NCBI GenBank assembly: GCA_038277395.1
Contig: CM076193.1
Coordinates: 116,571,344-116,635,343 of the forward strand
Direction of reading: 5' to 3'
From: Dryocosmus kuriphilus
Taxonomy: Eukaryota; Arthropoda; Insecta; Hymenoptera; Cynipidae
Length of the DNA: 64,000 nucleotides
Positions 9,780-20,533 of this stretch are shown here, piece after piece. The notes under the pieces are model-generated. The model saw nothing but the letters and a program-made list of their open reading frames with translations, did no database searches and had not been told where the DNA came from. Position 1 is the stretch's first letter; the number at the start of each line of letters is the position of its first letter. Position numbers and translations under genes: made by a program.

Positions 9780-11301
9780 AAATGATTTAGATGAAGGCCA
9801 CATGACTCAAATAACAGAAAAAGTTTCTCTAGATCAGGGATATTACCTCCCTCACTATGCAGTGGTCAAAGAGGATAGCCTCACCACTAAAACTCGAGTT
9901 GTTTTCGACGCTTCCATGAAATCTTCCACAGGTATTTCCCTGAACGATTATCTCATGGTCGGACCTACCGTTCAGGACGATCTCATTTCGATTTTCACAC
10001 GATTCAGATCCTTTCAATTTGCACTTACAGCCGACATACAACAAATGTATCGGCAAATAAAGGTTTACCCTAGTGATAGCGCATATAAAAAAATCCTGTG
10101 GCGAAATAATCCAAACGAACCCATTAAAATTTATTCATTGAACAGAGTCACCTTTGGCACGGTTTCCGCGCCATATCTTGCTACTCGTACTCTGCAGCAG
10201 CTAGCAGAGGACGAGCACAGGTCACATCCAAACGCCGCACGTGTTCTTCAGCGCGATTTTTACGTCGACGATCTGTTGACAGGTGCGCAGTCATTTCACG
10301 AGGCATTATCATTTCGAAATGACCTGATCCAACTTTTAAATAAAGGAGAATTTAGTCTCCGAATGTGGGGTTCAAATGATCCAAGATTAATGAGCGATTT
10401 TCCTGGCAATTCTACACACACATACATGTCTCTAGACCCCACAGAAACCATAAAAACATTAGGGCTTCATTGGGACTCACAAACAGATTCAATAGTATAT
10501 ACGGTCAATCTTTCCGATGAAAATGAGAAGGTCACAAAAAGATCAGTTTTATCTCAAACCGCAAAATTGTTTGACCCACTAGGTTTGCTGGGACCAGTCG
10601 TAGTCTCAGCAAAAATTATGATTCGGCTTCTTTGGAAGGAAAAACTCGGATGGGATGATCCCATTCCGTACAAGTTGCAAAATTTATGGCTTAAATTTAA
10701 AAATCAACTAAACCTCCTTAACAATCTACGTTTCAATCGATGCATAGTCATTCCGAATACAGTCGAAACACAAATTCACGGATTTTGTGATGCAAGCACT
10801 AAGGCATACAGTGCATGTATCTATCTCCGCTCTACTAACAGTCAAGGCGAGCATCAATGCTCGCTCATATGTGCGAAATCACGCGTCGCGCCGATAAAGA
10901 CTGTCTCACTGCCAAAATTCGAGTTATGCGCAGCACTTTTGTTAACAAAGTTGCATCAATCCACAATCGAGTCTCTAAAAATTCCCTTCAATAAAACCTT
11001 CTTTTGGTCCGATTCAACGATCGCATTAGGTTGGATCGCCTCGGAGTCGTATACGTTGCCCACCTTTGAGGCTAACAGAGTGGCAGATATTCAAAAGGTC
11101 ACCCCCGATCAATGGTTTCACGTACCAACAGATCATTATCCAGCTAATCTTATATCACGGGGGCAAAATCCAAAGGATTTTTTACAAGCCACTGTTTGGC
11201 AAACGGGTCCAAGTTGGCTCAGTCAAGATGACAGCACTTGGCCTGAAACGCGAACTGTTCACTCAAAAAAATTTAAAGAAGTCTTTCAACCCTTCTTATA
11301 G
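9780..11301 (+). pseudogene. BEL reverse transcriptase and RNase H
   Basis: This open stretch of about 507 codons continues the reverse transcriptase after the piggyBac insertion. Visible motifs in order are RVVFDAS, the catalytic ADIQQMYRQI aspartate (near 10033), FGTVSAPYLA, and the YVDD box at 10261-10272. The RNase H-like part begins near 10770 with IHGFCDAS, followed by SLPKFELCAALLL and FFWSDSTIALGWI, the D, E, D positions of the fold. The bases from 9709 to 9779, though in the same frame, are piggyBac end sequence and not part of the enzyme. The domain is open, but its gene is broken upstream and downstream. Confidence 0.93.
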
Positions 11302-12670
11302 TTCACTTTAACAAATTCCAATGAGGAAAAGGAGTGGCAAATCCATTTTAAACAGTTACTCGAAAAATACCACAACACAAAAAAATTGCACGGTCCTCCT
11401 TCATTCAAAGAAACCGACACCGCGATGTTAACAGTAATGAAGTTGGTACAAAAAGGCACATTTCACAAGGAAATGGAATTCTTATCTCGCGGCGAAATTC
11501 TTGACAAAAAAGCAGTTTATTGAGTTTAACTCCCTTTCTCGGCCAACGCATCATCAGAGTCGGCGCGGCGGCAGACTCAAACGCGCAAATATTCCGTACG
11601 CGAAAAAAAACACCCAATTGTTTTACCGAAAGATCATTATATAACTAAACTTATTATTCGCGAAGCGATTATATCGCTAAAAAACACGCGGGAACGCAAG
11701 CTACATTTTGTGGCGTTCGAGAATTATTCTGGCCAATTGATGGACGTAGCGTCACGCGTCTTGTTCTACACAAGTGCGTTAGATGCTTCAGAGCGAAGCC
11801 TCGCGGTGTTAATGTCATTATGGGGAATTTGCCGGAAAAGAGACTGTCATATTCGCGACCCTTTCTCAATGTTGGCGTCGACTATTGTAGCCCTTTTATT
11901 GTAAAACAAAGACGTCATAGAAATCTAGGTGCAGATAAAGTCCTCGTTGGAACGTTTATCTGCTTCGCAACGAAAGCGGTTCATTTCGAAGTGGTTAGCG
12001 ATGAGACCACGGAAGCTTTCCTCGGTTGCCTGAAGCGATTTTTTTCTTGCCGAGGAAAGGCAGTAATGATCCATTCTAAAAATGGTAGGAATTTCGTTGG
12101 GGCTAACAATGAGTTGAAAGGACTTTATGAATTTGTAAATTCACAACTCGAAAATGATACAGTAAGACAATTTTTTCTCGAAAATAAGATCACATGGCAT
12201 TTTAACCCTCCAAGTTCTCCCCACTTTGGCGGGCTCTGGGAGGCATCAGTCAAATCTTTAAAACATCATTTAACTCGGGCAATAGAGGAAAAATTGCTTA
12301 CATATGAGCAATTAGAAACATGTATAATCGAAATTGAAGCGATTCTAAACTCTCGACCCCTCACTCCCATGTCCTCTGATCCAAATGACCTTCTCCCTTT
12401 GACTCCTGGTCATTTTCTTATCGGTGAGTCATTGACAACCTTCCTCAAATGGATTATCGAGATGTAAAGCTCAATCGCTTGTCATGCTGGCAAGAAGTAG
12501 AGCAAATGAGGCAGCATTTTTGGTCCAGATGGTGCAGAGAGTACCTAAACGAGCTGCAATCCCGCAACAAGTGGAAGGGATCAACAAAGCAAGAGAAATT
12601 CAAAGTAGGAACTTTGATTATTCTAGCAGAAGACAACGTTGTAAATCCAGCCAAATTTAAAATCGGCTGA
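11302..12670 (+). pseudogene. BEL integrase and C-terminal tail
   Basis: After a stop at 11299-11301 the reading shifts frames several times through the zinc-binding part (about 11300-11820). It then opens at 11820-12467. The integrase core shows VGVDYCSPF (first Asp), IHSKNGRNF where a SDNG-type motif is expected, and SSPHFGGLWEASVKS (Glu). The second catalytic aspartate therefore appears to be lysine, so the core would be dead. A further shift near 12450 leads into 12449-12670, with NRLSCWQEVEQMRQHFW, the DUF5641-type tail seen in BEL polyproteins. Confidence 0.9.
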
Positions 12671-13145
12671 CATTCATATTTACCATGTTTTCTTTTCTGC
12701 TTCTTAACTATCTATTATGCACATATATGTATATTCTAGTTCATCCTCAAATTTACTGCCAATTATGGTTCGAATATTGCGTAAAATTGATTCTAACTCA
12801 AGGTCCTATATTTGTTGCTCTTATTCTTAACCCATTGTACACACTATGTTACTTCTTTTGATCATTGTCCAGAATTTCAAAATAACTATTATTCGTAAAT
12901 CATTGTCTGCCAACTTATATTACTAATTGTTGTTCTCATATCATTGTCTACTAAATTGTACTAATTATTATTTTTAATCCATTATCTACAAATGTTCACT
13001 CGTTATTTTTAAATCAATTTCTTGTTTCTCTGATTATTACTTCTGATCTGTGTCATTAAAGTATCATGTTTTGAATTCTGTCGTACACCTAAGCGTCCAT
13101 TAGCAGTGTATCATCGCTTGAACTTAATCGTTCAAGGGGGCAAGA
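12671..13145 (+). other. BEL 3' non-coding region and polypurine tract
   Basis: AT-rich sequence with no envelope-like ORF. A purine-rich AAGGGGGCAAGA tract at 13134-13145 touches the 3' LTR and is the expected plus-strand primer. Confidence 0.75.
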
Positions 13146-13804
13146 TGTTGCGTCGTAACAATTTTTTTATTTTATAATTATAGAATGCATTGTATTGTTT
13201 AAACATCTGTAAATGGCTATCTATACTTTAGACTCTTTATCCCGCTGAAATTTATTATCTTGTAAATCTGGCAGTTAAGGTGAAATCGTGAACTACTGAT
13301 TTATTGCCTCGTCCATGGAACTTATACTGCAGCCCGTCCTAGGCCGATACTATTAGAAAAATGCATCGTTTTAAATCTTAAGATATTATTGCCTTATTGA
13401 CACTGAATCGTTAAGTTTGTAAAATCTTTGCAGCTGTACCAAGCAATTAGGGCCCTCATCCTTGGCTCAGGTAATATCTTTCAGGGACTCTCGTCTTGTG
13501 ACGTCAGGCGAAGGAGTGTCCAATTACCTCCATTCAAACCAATCAGAATCCTTCAAATCTCTCTGCCTTTTCCGTTTTCGAAAACCTCCTTCTCACAGCT
13601 AGACACATCGAACTTCCGAACCAGATACAATTGTACCATCGAACAGCGAACACTCAACCTCGTCTTGAGTCTATGTTCCTCGTCGTCATCCCTAATATCA
13701 ACCTCTCTTTTTATTATTGTGTATAGTTTAGTGCTATATAAATAAACATTTACATTTATTTTAATTAATTTGCAATCCACTCAATCTCCATCCAATACAA
13801 TACA
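13146..13804 (+). repeat. BEL 3' LTR
   Basis: 659 bp, starting TGTTGCGTCGTAACA, itself a near-palindrome, and ending AATACA before the TTGCC duplication. TATATAAATAAA near 13735 matches the 5' LTR. Confidence 0.93.
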
Positions 13805-13809
13805 TTGCC

Positions 13810-14455
13810 ATTACCCCATTTTTTTTAGCATTAATGCCTACTTACGCACTTCGCCGCGGGAAGGCTGGAGTTAGGTCTTTGAAGTGAATTATATTTTTTT
13901 GTGTTTTTTGTACCTATTTTATAGCTTTTTAAATTTTTTGTACTTTTTGTATTTTTTTTTACATTTTTTCGGATTTTTTAAAGAAACGTTTATTACTCTT
14001 TGTCCGGGTAGAAAATTTTAATATCTGCAATCAATTGTGTGAACGCATCGATTCCTAATTTTTTTACTCTCCGGCGCCATAGAAATTCGCAGAGATGATC
14101 TGTCAAATTGTGATTCTGGACACCCCCTCGAGATAGAGATCTACGCATCCAGCGCCAGGAAGATTCAAGTCTATTTTCTCGAAAACTATCAGTCGTAGGG
14201 TACAAACATATTCAACATAAAATGTGTGTTATTGAAAGATCTACAACTTTTATTTAAAACTTTTTTGTAAATTTTTATTATTTACTGAAATAAACGGAAA
14301 AACATGAAATTTTTATAGTTTTTTGGGGTTTTTTTTACCTTGAAAATCAAATTTGCGGGTATTTTCATGATCATATTCATGATCCGCGCGTCAAAATACA
14401 TAGGTATACGAAGTTTCGAATTAATCGGAGGTAAACGCTTTTCGGAAGTTTATCC
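13810..14455 (-). repeat. Right flank and right arm of the inverted repeat around BEL
   Basis: The 14160-14455 part is the inverted partner of 948-1240. Between it and BEL (13810-14160) is T-rich sequence with repeated TTTTTGTA-like motifs and a short GC-rich block around 14070-14160. No gene is seen. Confidence 0.7.
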
Positions 14456-14806
14456 ATTTAGTAGAAAAATTTTATTCTCAAATAAAAAATAATGCATTTC
14501 GCCTAATTCTCTCTAAAAACAACAATTTTTGGCCGAGAAATTCTGCTTCATGAAGTATAAAGCCTGCCTGAATTGAAATGGATCCGGTCAGATATCAAAA
14601 AATATTTAAACTGTTGTTTCTCCCCCTCTAATTTTATCCAAGAAAAAAATGATAACATCTATTAGTTTTACTTTAAAAATTTGTTGATAAAACGATTAAA
14701 GTAATAAGAAAAACAATCCTATTAAATGCTATTAATCGTAAAATATTCTTTTAATGACCGGGAAAAATGTTTGATGAGCGGAAATTAATTGGAAAATGAC
14801 CAGGAG
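14456..14806. other. AT-rich intergenic stretch, nothing recognised
   Basis: Low-complexity AT-rich DNA with short homopolymers. No ORF or repeat partner was identified in this window. Confidence 0.5.
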
Positions 14807-16204
14807 TAGTAAGGGGCAACTATGCTGCGCCGCCCCGACTACCCCGACCACTCGATATTCCCCCACGATGCGACCTAGACCCCCACCACCCATGGACCGT
14901 GACCCCCCCATACACACATTTCCCCCCCCGTATATCAAGCAACTATTGGGCAGAACGGGCGATTGCTTTTTCGCCGACAGCTACCTGCGACCTTTTCCCC
15001 CACCACCGCGATGTCCGGTAACTGTAATCAGTCCATGTGTTTACATAGGTGGCTGAGTTTTTATTTACACACCTGTCTGGAGTAATATGGTGACGTCAAG
15101 AGTTGAATTTCTTATAATGCAAGTCTACAAAGCTAAATAATAAAAACTTGTTTCCTAAAAAGAAGTGGGTAAATAAAAACACCCTAATATACAATAGCGA
15201 TACAGACTCGGACCAAGATGACGATGGAGCGACAGATATGTTGCAAAAGACCCCCTCTGCAAATTGTGATCATTTCAACACGGCAAGGTAGGACAGAGAG
15301 GCTGTCTCTCATATGGCGTCCACATCCATATGCTCGAACTACACCCCCCCCCCCCCCCCCCCCCCCCCCCCCTGGTCCGAGATTAACGGCGAACAAGGAC
15401 GAAATTTCCTCTCTAAATGCAGCCGTAGTAACACTAGCTACAATATTTACCTATCCGCATTCCACTCTCGACACCAAACATTCTTATTCCTAGAACGCAC
15501 TGTTCAAACACCTCAGAACGATAATTATGTGTTTATTAACATCAGTATATGTCTCTTGAAGTGTTTCTCTTTTCACATTGCGTCACTAATGCGTATTTAG
15601 TTTTAAGGTTTTAGAAATTCCTCGTTTTGGAAGAATGAAAACTGTGTGCTTTATTCAACGAAATCAAATAATATCCCAGTATACGGTGTGTTAATTTTAA
15701 GGGAATGTGTCTTTTAGTTGTAAGTTATTTTTAAATTTGTTCTACTTACTATAAACCGGTTTTACTAGTATTAATTAGATATAATTTTTTGAAAACTTGG
15801 TAAATAAAACTATTTCGATAGCTTTAAGCACAAGCCTAATCAGTCCTTATTTACCCTCTTCTTTTTTAGAAAATAAGGTTTCATTATTTAGCTTTGTAGA
15901 CTTGTAGCATTACAAATTCAACTCGTGACGTCAGAGATTGACGCTTTTCCCAGGCATTTTACTCGAGACAGGTGTATAAATAAAAACTCAGCCACCTATG
16001 CAAACATACGCACGGACTGACTAAAGTTACCAGACTTCGTGATGGTGGGGGTTAGGCGGGCGTTCCGCCCTATAGCTGCTTGATATAGTGGGATGGGGGC
16101 ATGTGTGTATGGGGGGCATGGTTCATGGGGGGCTAGGCCGCATGGTGTGGGAAGACCGAGTGGTTGGGGTAGTCTGGGCGGTGCAGCATAGTTGCCCCTT
16201 ACTA
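14807..16204. mobile_element. Long-TIR element of unknown superfamily
   Basis: Imperfect inverted repeats of about 350-380 bp (roughly 14807-15180 and 15845-16204) begin TAGTAAGGGGCAAC and end with its inverse. Both arms contain a GTGACGTCA motif (cyclic-AMP-response-element type) and a CAGCCACCTATG-like block. The centre holds a 29-base C run and no convincing gene. I cannot define a target duplication, so the superfamily is open. GC-rich reading frames in the arms are by-products of composition. Confidence 0.75.
15344..15372. repeat. Poly-C run, 29 bases
   Basis: Uninterrupted run of 29 C residues inside the long-TIR element. Reading frames that cross it encode only proline or glycine runs. 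Confidence 0.95.
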
Positions 16205-16341
16205 ATACTGGGAATTTTTTTCCTTAATTAAATCTTCCACCCTGAATAAATTGAAATGTGGTTATGAAACATCGAGAACATATGTCTTTCAGCGTGCTTT
16301 TTATCTTATCAGTAAATAGCAAATAATTATATCACGTATTA

Positions 16342-16373
16342 TATAAATCCTAATCTTATGGTAATCGGCAGTA
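16342..16373 (+). promoter_or_regulatory. Core promoter of gene A
   Basis: TATAAA at 16342-16347 lies 28 bases before the A of a CAGT initiator (16369-16372). The predicted start, 16370, is 65 bases before the ATG. Gene B has the same initiator (TCAGT) with the same 65-base leader length, and the leaders align, including TTTATCAGTCAC. This conservation supports both calls. Confidence 0.7.
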
Positions 16374-16434
16374 TACATAGCAGTGATTGTGTTCCAAATT
16401 TATCAGTCACGCTTAAGAAATCTTTCTACGAAAA

Positions 16435-17368
16435 ATGAAGATTTTGACTAGAACTCTGCTCTTTACAATCGCAGTTTTACTGCTTCATTCTGTTGGTAAG
16501 TGCAGTAATATTTAAATATATTAATACTAATGAGAAATATATTACAGGTTCTCGAAATTTAATAAGGAAAAAATATTTTTTACAATTTTAGACTCGTTTT
16601 TTTTAAAAATTTCAATTAGTTTTTTTGATCATTTCTATATACTATTTCTGTATATTTACTAACTTTAAGGTATTCTGTCATTATTAAACATTAAAAATTC
16701 CAGTAAAGCCGTGTCACATAATAAGTTTAATATTATTTATTATGAGCGACGTTTTAATCCGCGCGAAAAAAATAATAGAAAATTTTTTTAAAAAACTAAA
16801 ATTATTAACAGCTATTTTCCCAATTTATACGCATACACGAAAACGTCAGAAATCTACATTTTTGTTTCCAGATTCAAGACCAAGCGAACGAAATAGTTTT
16901 AAGGGGAAAAAAAAGATTGGGAAGAATTTGAACTTTCTTTGGCCACCTTCAAATTATGTACGAAGTTCTGCTTCTACTTTTTCTTCTCCACGAACCTCTG
17001 ATGTTACCTCAGAAAACGATTTCAGTTTATGTCAGACAAGTGCGACAGCTGACAATTTTGAATCAAACCATTTTATATCTGATACAAATGATAATATTCC
17101 AAGTACTCCTAGAAGAAATAATAATAACCATATACGCACAATTAATGTTAGTCCACCTTCAAATATTGATGTTCATTTACATAGATCGTTTTCTTCGCCT
17201 ACGCCTTCTGCACGAGTCAATGGCTATAATTTGTACTTAGGGCAGAACGTAAGATATGAGAGAAATCCGGAAACTGGCCTTCTTCAATTAAGCTCTGTAC
17301 CTTTCCAGAATGTGCACTATCATATATCCCCTTTGCCGCCAACACACGAACCACCATACAATCACTAG
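16435..17368 (+). CDS. Gene A: small secreted protein, two exons, 185 aa
   Basis: Exon 1 is 16435-16495 (61 nt), with a donor at GTAAGT. Exon 2 is 16872-17368, after a TTTTTGTTTCCAG acceptor. The intron is 376 bp in phase 1. The first 20 residues (MKILTRTLLF...LLHSV) form a clear signal peptide. The mature protein starts with DSRPS, has a basic KGKKKIGK stretch, then a long Ser/Thr/Asn-rich part, and from about residue 134 a conserved box: VNGYNLYLG, YERNPETGLLQLSSVPF, ending in a proline-rich EPPYNH tail. It has one cysteine, so it is not a disulphide-rich peptide. Gene B shares exon 1, the intron phase and the C-terminal box, which confirms the splice model. I do not recognise the family. 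It is probably an extracellular protein of unknown role. Confidence 0.82.
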
Positions 17369-17420
17369 ATTTTATGAAAAAAAAACAATATAAATATGAA
17401 AAATATATGTATTATTCCTA

Positions 17421-17426
17421 AATAAA
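17421..17426 (+). terminator. Polyadenylation signal of gene A
   Basis: AATAAA, 53 bases after the stop, sits in a CCTAAATAAAGACTGAAAA block that gene B also has (CCTAAATAAAAACTGAAAA). Confidence 0.8.
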
Positions 17427-17439
17427 GACTGAAAATTAT

Positions 17440-19340
17440 AACTGAATTTATTATTACTTAATTTTACATATTTCAAAAAAAAATTTTTTTTAAATAAATG
17501 AATATTAGACTGTTCAAAAGAAAAGCCAAATGCCGCCAAAATTAGAGTTGCAACACCATTAAAGACAAAACATTTTTACATTCTCATTTATGAGAGGCTT
17601 ATGGAATCGTCCAAATTTTCGATCTCCAGTTTTTAACGGATCTTTAACGTTTCGGCACTCACAGAATCCGAAGATCATAAAATTTGTCGATGTCTGTCTG
17701 TATATCTATTTAGTTACCTGAATGTTGTGTTGACACATTAAATTTTGATGGGGTTTTCAATCGAATCGGCCTTTAGTACACTTTTTTAGGGCCCCAAAAT
17801 TAAAGTCAAGTTCGTTAACCAGGTAAATCGAACAAATATTATAAAATTTGGAGTATTCTCAAAATTTAAAAAAAAAATCCCTTATGATTTCCAGAAATCC
17901 TTGTCAAAGATTCTGGTGGATGACAAAAAAGACTGGCAAATTATCTAAACGACATTTGAAAATTCGATGCAAATGTAAAAAGTTACACGATTTTCAGTGT
18001 TTTCAAATTTTTCAAGAAATAGCAAAAACTATTTTTCTAAAAGATTAACAAATTTCAGTCGACATTTTCAGTAGACATGAAATAGATTTAAAAATTATCT
18101 CAATGAAATATCTCGATTACAACAAACTTTAAAAACTTAGATTATTTTCATAATTATGAAATTATTTTTTCTTTAAATGTTCATTACAATATTTCATATA
18201 TTAACATGTCTGTATAACCTAATTGTCGAGCGCGAAGTGCGAGTGTCGCAATGAGAATGTATTCATCAAAGCCGCAGGTGCTTTGAGAACCTTCAATGTC
18301 AAATTTTAAAAAACAATGTTCAGTTCCAATTTATGACTGTAGTCCATAAAATCATAAGGAGTTTGAATCACAGTTTTCGATTTAGGTTGCAATCTTTATT
18401 AGGGTGTGCAAAAGCTCGGCTCGCATATTCCAAGCTTTTTGTGTGCAAGTCAAGCCGACTCGCGAGCCCGGAAAAAGCTCGCGAGTCAAAAAAATTCGCT
18501 AGTTAAAAAAGCTCGTGATCTTAAAATAGCTCGTAGACCGCAAAAAGCTCGCGATCCGAGAAAAGCTTAAACAGCTTGTAAAGCTTGCAGAATATATTAG
18601 GAATATTAACAGAAGTTCCCGCTATTATACTGAAGATTCTGACATCAGTCAGACTTTTATAAATAAGGAATTTATACTTCGAAAAATCTCTACACCTTTC
18701 AATTTCCATTCGATTCGAAAAGTTTTTTCTTGAAATTCAAGAAAATTAAATTAGTAGGATATCTCGACGCCAAATTTTTAAATTTATATTTTCCCTTTTA
18801 TCAACGATTTTCATACATTAATAATGGTCTTACATCATTGCAGTAATACTTTTATCACATATTTTTCAATAATTATTTAATTGATAAATTAATTTCCGTA
18901 TTTGTCATAAACAAACTAAGGGAACGCATATGCAAATTTTGTTCCTTTACAGTAGAAAACGTTTTCTCCAGAAGTTTTCAATAAAAAGAAAGTTTTCTAG
19001 TTGTCTACATACCTTGAGAAGTTTGAATTAGAAATTCTGTAAAGAAAACATTTTTCTGGTGAAATATCCAAATATTGGCGTTTGATTATTTAATTTATTT
19101 ATAATATTCGTATTTATCATGGCTCGATATATTTTAAAAACCTTTTTTTTTTAAAGAGTTTTTATTCAATAGTAAGGTGATGATGTACAACACAGCCGGG
19201 CTTACAATAAGACTTTTTGTGTTTTATGTGAGGCTCCCATTTCTCAGTGAGAAATTTAATCCTATGTGTTATTTGTTGGGTTTGTTTAAAAATATGAGCT
19301 ATAGTTTTTCTCGCTAGAGTGTCATGATTATACATTTAAG
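17440..19340. repeat. Degenerate dispersed-repeat fragments, no gene
   Basis: AT-rich DNA with pieces of dispersed repeats. Around 18225-18290 is an inverted fragment of the GCGCTTCGCGCTC family (GAGCGCGAAGTGCGAGTGTC). At 18400-18570 an AAAAGCTCGCGA-like motif recurs about every 20-30 bases. Short reading frames here have no support. Confidence 0.5.
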
Positions 19341-19348
19341 GTAAAAAA

Positions 19349-20107
19349 TCTGCCCGCTTTGCGCTATGCGCTCGGTGTTTATGGATCGTATAAACCTTTA
19401 AATTAAAAATTACAAAAGAAATTATTTTACTTAGGGCTCTATCGCCCTTAAGGAATACATTCTCATCATGACACTCGCGCTTCGCGCTCAATAATTACAT
19501 TTTTTTTTAAAACACATTGTAGATTGGTAAAGTTTTTTTGTGATTTTCCAAATTTTCACAAGACAGAATTTCGATTCTTAAAAGTAAAACGATGAGTCTT
19601 GTAAATAAATTTTGTTGCTCTTTCCAAGGTGAACAATTCTGCTTGTTAATATTTTCTCATATCTTGCATAGTTTTGCTAAAAAGTCGTTTTCTTTATACT
19701 TCATAACATATTTCACGAATAACTCAAAAACTACGCGTCTGCTCAAAAAAATGATAGAGAGCAAATTTTTAGATCTTTTTGAGGTGAACAACTTTGTTTA
19801 TAATAATTTTTTTTCGTATCTTGCATAGTTTGGCGGGAAATTTGAAATTTTTTATTTTGAATAACTTTTTATCGATTAAAACAAAAACCGTGAATTTTCT
19901 CAAAAAATGGTTGAAACAAAATTTGTAGATCTGTTTGAATTGAACAACTTTGTTCTGTACCATTTTTTTGTATCTTGAATATTTTGTCGCGAAAATAGAG
20001 TTTTTTAATTTTAATAGCGTTTTCTTGATCCGATTAGTCCTTCGAAACTTATCGTGGGAACAGACAACGACAACGATGACAACGACGACGATGACGACGA
20101 TGATGAC

Positions 20108-20139
<32 letters not shown>

Positions 20140-20533
20140 CAACAGACAGACAGGCAGACACCGTCGTAGAAACCGTTTTTTCGGATTCAGGAGATCTCAA
20201 AACGTGGAGATTTCATGAAATCCGCGAAAGTCAAATTTTTGCATAAATCTAATACCTTCTCTGATGAGAATGTAAAAATTACAAAAGAAATTATTTTACT
20301 TAAGGCTCTATCGACTTTAAGGGATACATTCTCATCATGACACTCGCGCTTCTCGCTCGATAATTACATTTTTTTTTAAAACACATTGTAGATTGGTGAA
20401 CAACTTTGTTTATAATCATTTTTTCGTATCTTGCATAGTTTTGCGGGAACTTGGAAATTTTTTATTTTGAATAACGTTTTATCGATTAAAACAAAAACCG
20501 TGCATTTTATCAAAAAATGGTTGAAACAAAATT
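19349..20533 (+). repeat. Dispersed repeat with GCGCTTCGCGCTC motif, copy 1 (left part)
   Basis: This copy starts TCTGCCCGCTTTGCG, like copies at 56804 and 61630. It contains ACATTCTCATC and GACACTCGCGCTTCGCGCTC, then about 160-bp modules with AAAACAAAAACCGTG and AATTTGTAGATC, and a GATGAGAATGT block at 20263-20273. More module sequence follows to 20533, where the 31-kb element inserted. The remainder continues at 51475. I cannot identify the family. The modular layout and dispersed copies indicate a non-coding transposon or satellite-like element. Confidence 0.65.
20066..20147 (+). repeat. GAC-type trinucleotide microsatellite
   Basis: Imperfect GAC/GAT repeats within the dispersed repeat. 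Long frames across it, in either direction, encode only simple Thr/Met or Val/Ile runs and are not genes. Confidence 0.9.

Larger units (their letters stand above)
1536..13809 (+). mobile_element. BEL/Pao LTR retrotransposon, degenerate, with two nested DNA transposons
   Basis: A full-length element lies between a 5-bp target duplication, TTGCC (1536-1540 and 13805-13809). In order it has a 5' LTR, a leader, gag with a DUF1759-type region and zinc knuckles, an aspartic protease, reverse transcriptase with YVDD, RNase H, an integrase with an HFGGLWE motif and a DUF5641-type tail, a polypurine tract and a 3' LTR. This gag-PR-RT-RH-IN order, with knuckles beside the protease, is the BEL/Pao layout. 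Coding is broken by many frameshifts and stops, by a Transib insertion at 3941 and by a piggyBac insertion at 7010. No envelope-like ORF is visible before the 3' LTR. The copy cannot move by itself. Confidence 0.95.

Noticed and set aside
14732..15056. Overlapping frames of 68-86 codons on both strands
   Set aside because: They lie in a GC-rich TIR arm and read open on both strands; no start context or homologue in the other arm is maintained.
15184..15600. Frames with proline or glycine runs on both strands
   Set aside because: They cross the 29-base poly-C run in a long-TIR element; composition alone explains them.
16742..16871. Treating the ATG at 16742 as the start of gene A
   Set aside because: It lies in the intron; the signal-peptide exon at 16435, the acceptor at 16871 and the matching exon structure of gene B support the spliced model.
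19769..20200. A 143-codon minus-strand frame rich in Val/Ile
   Set aside because: It is created by the GAC/GTC microsatellite inside a dispersed repeat; no domain or conserved context.
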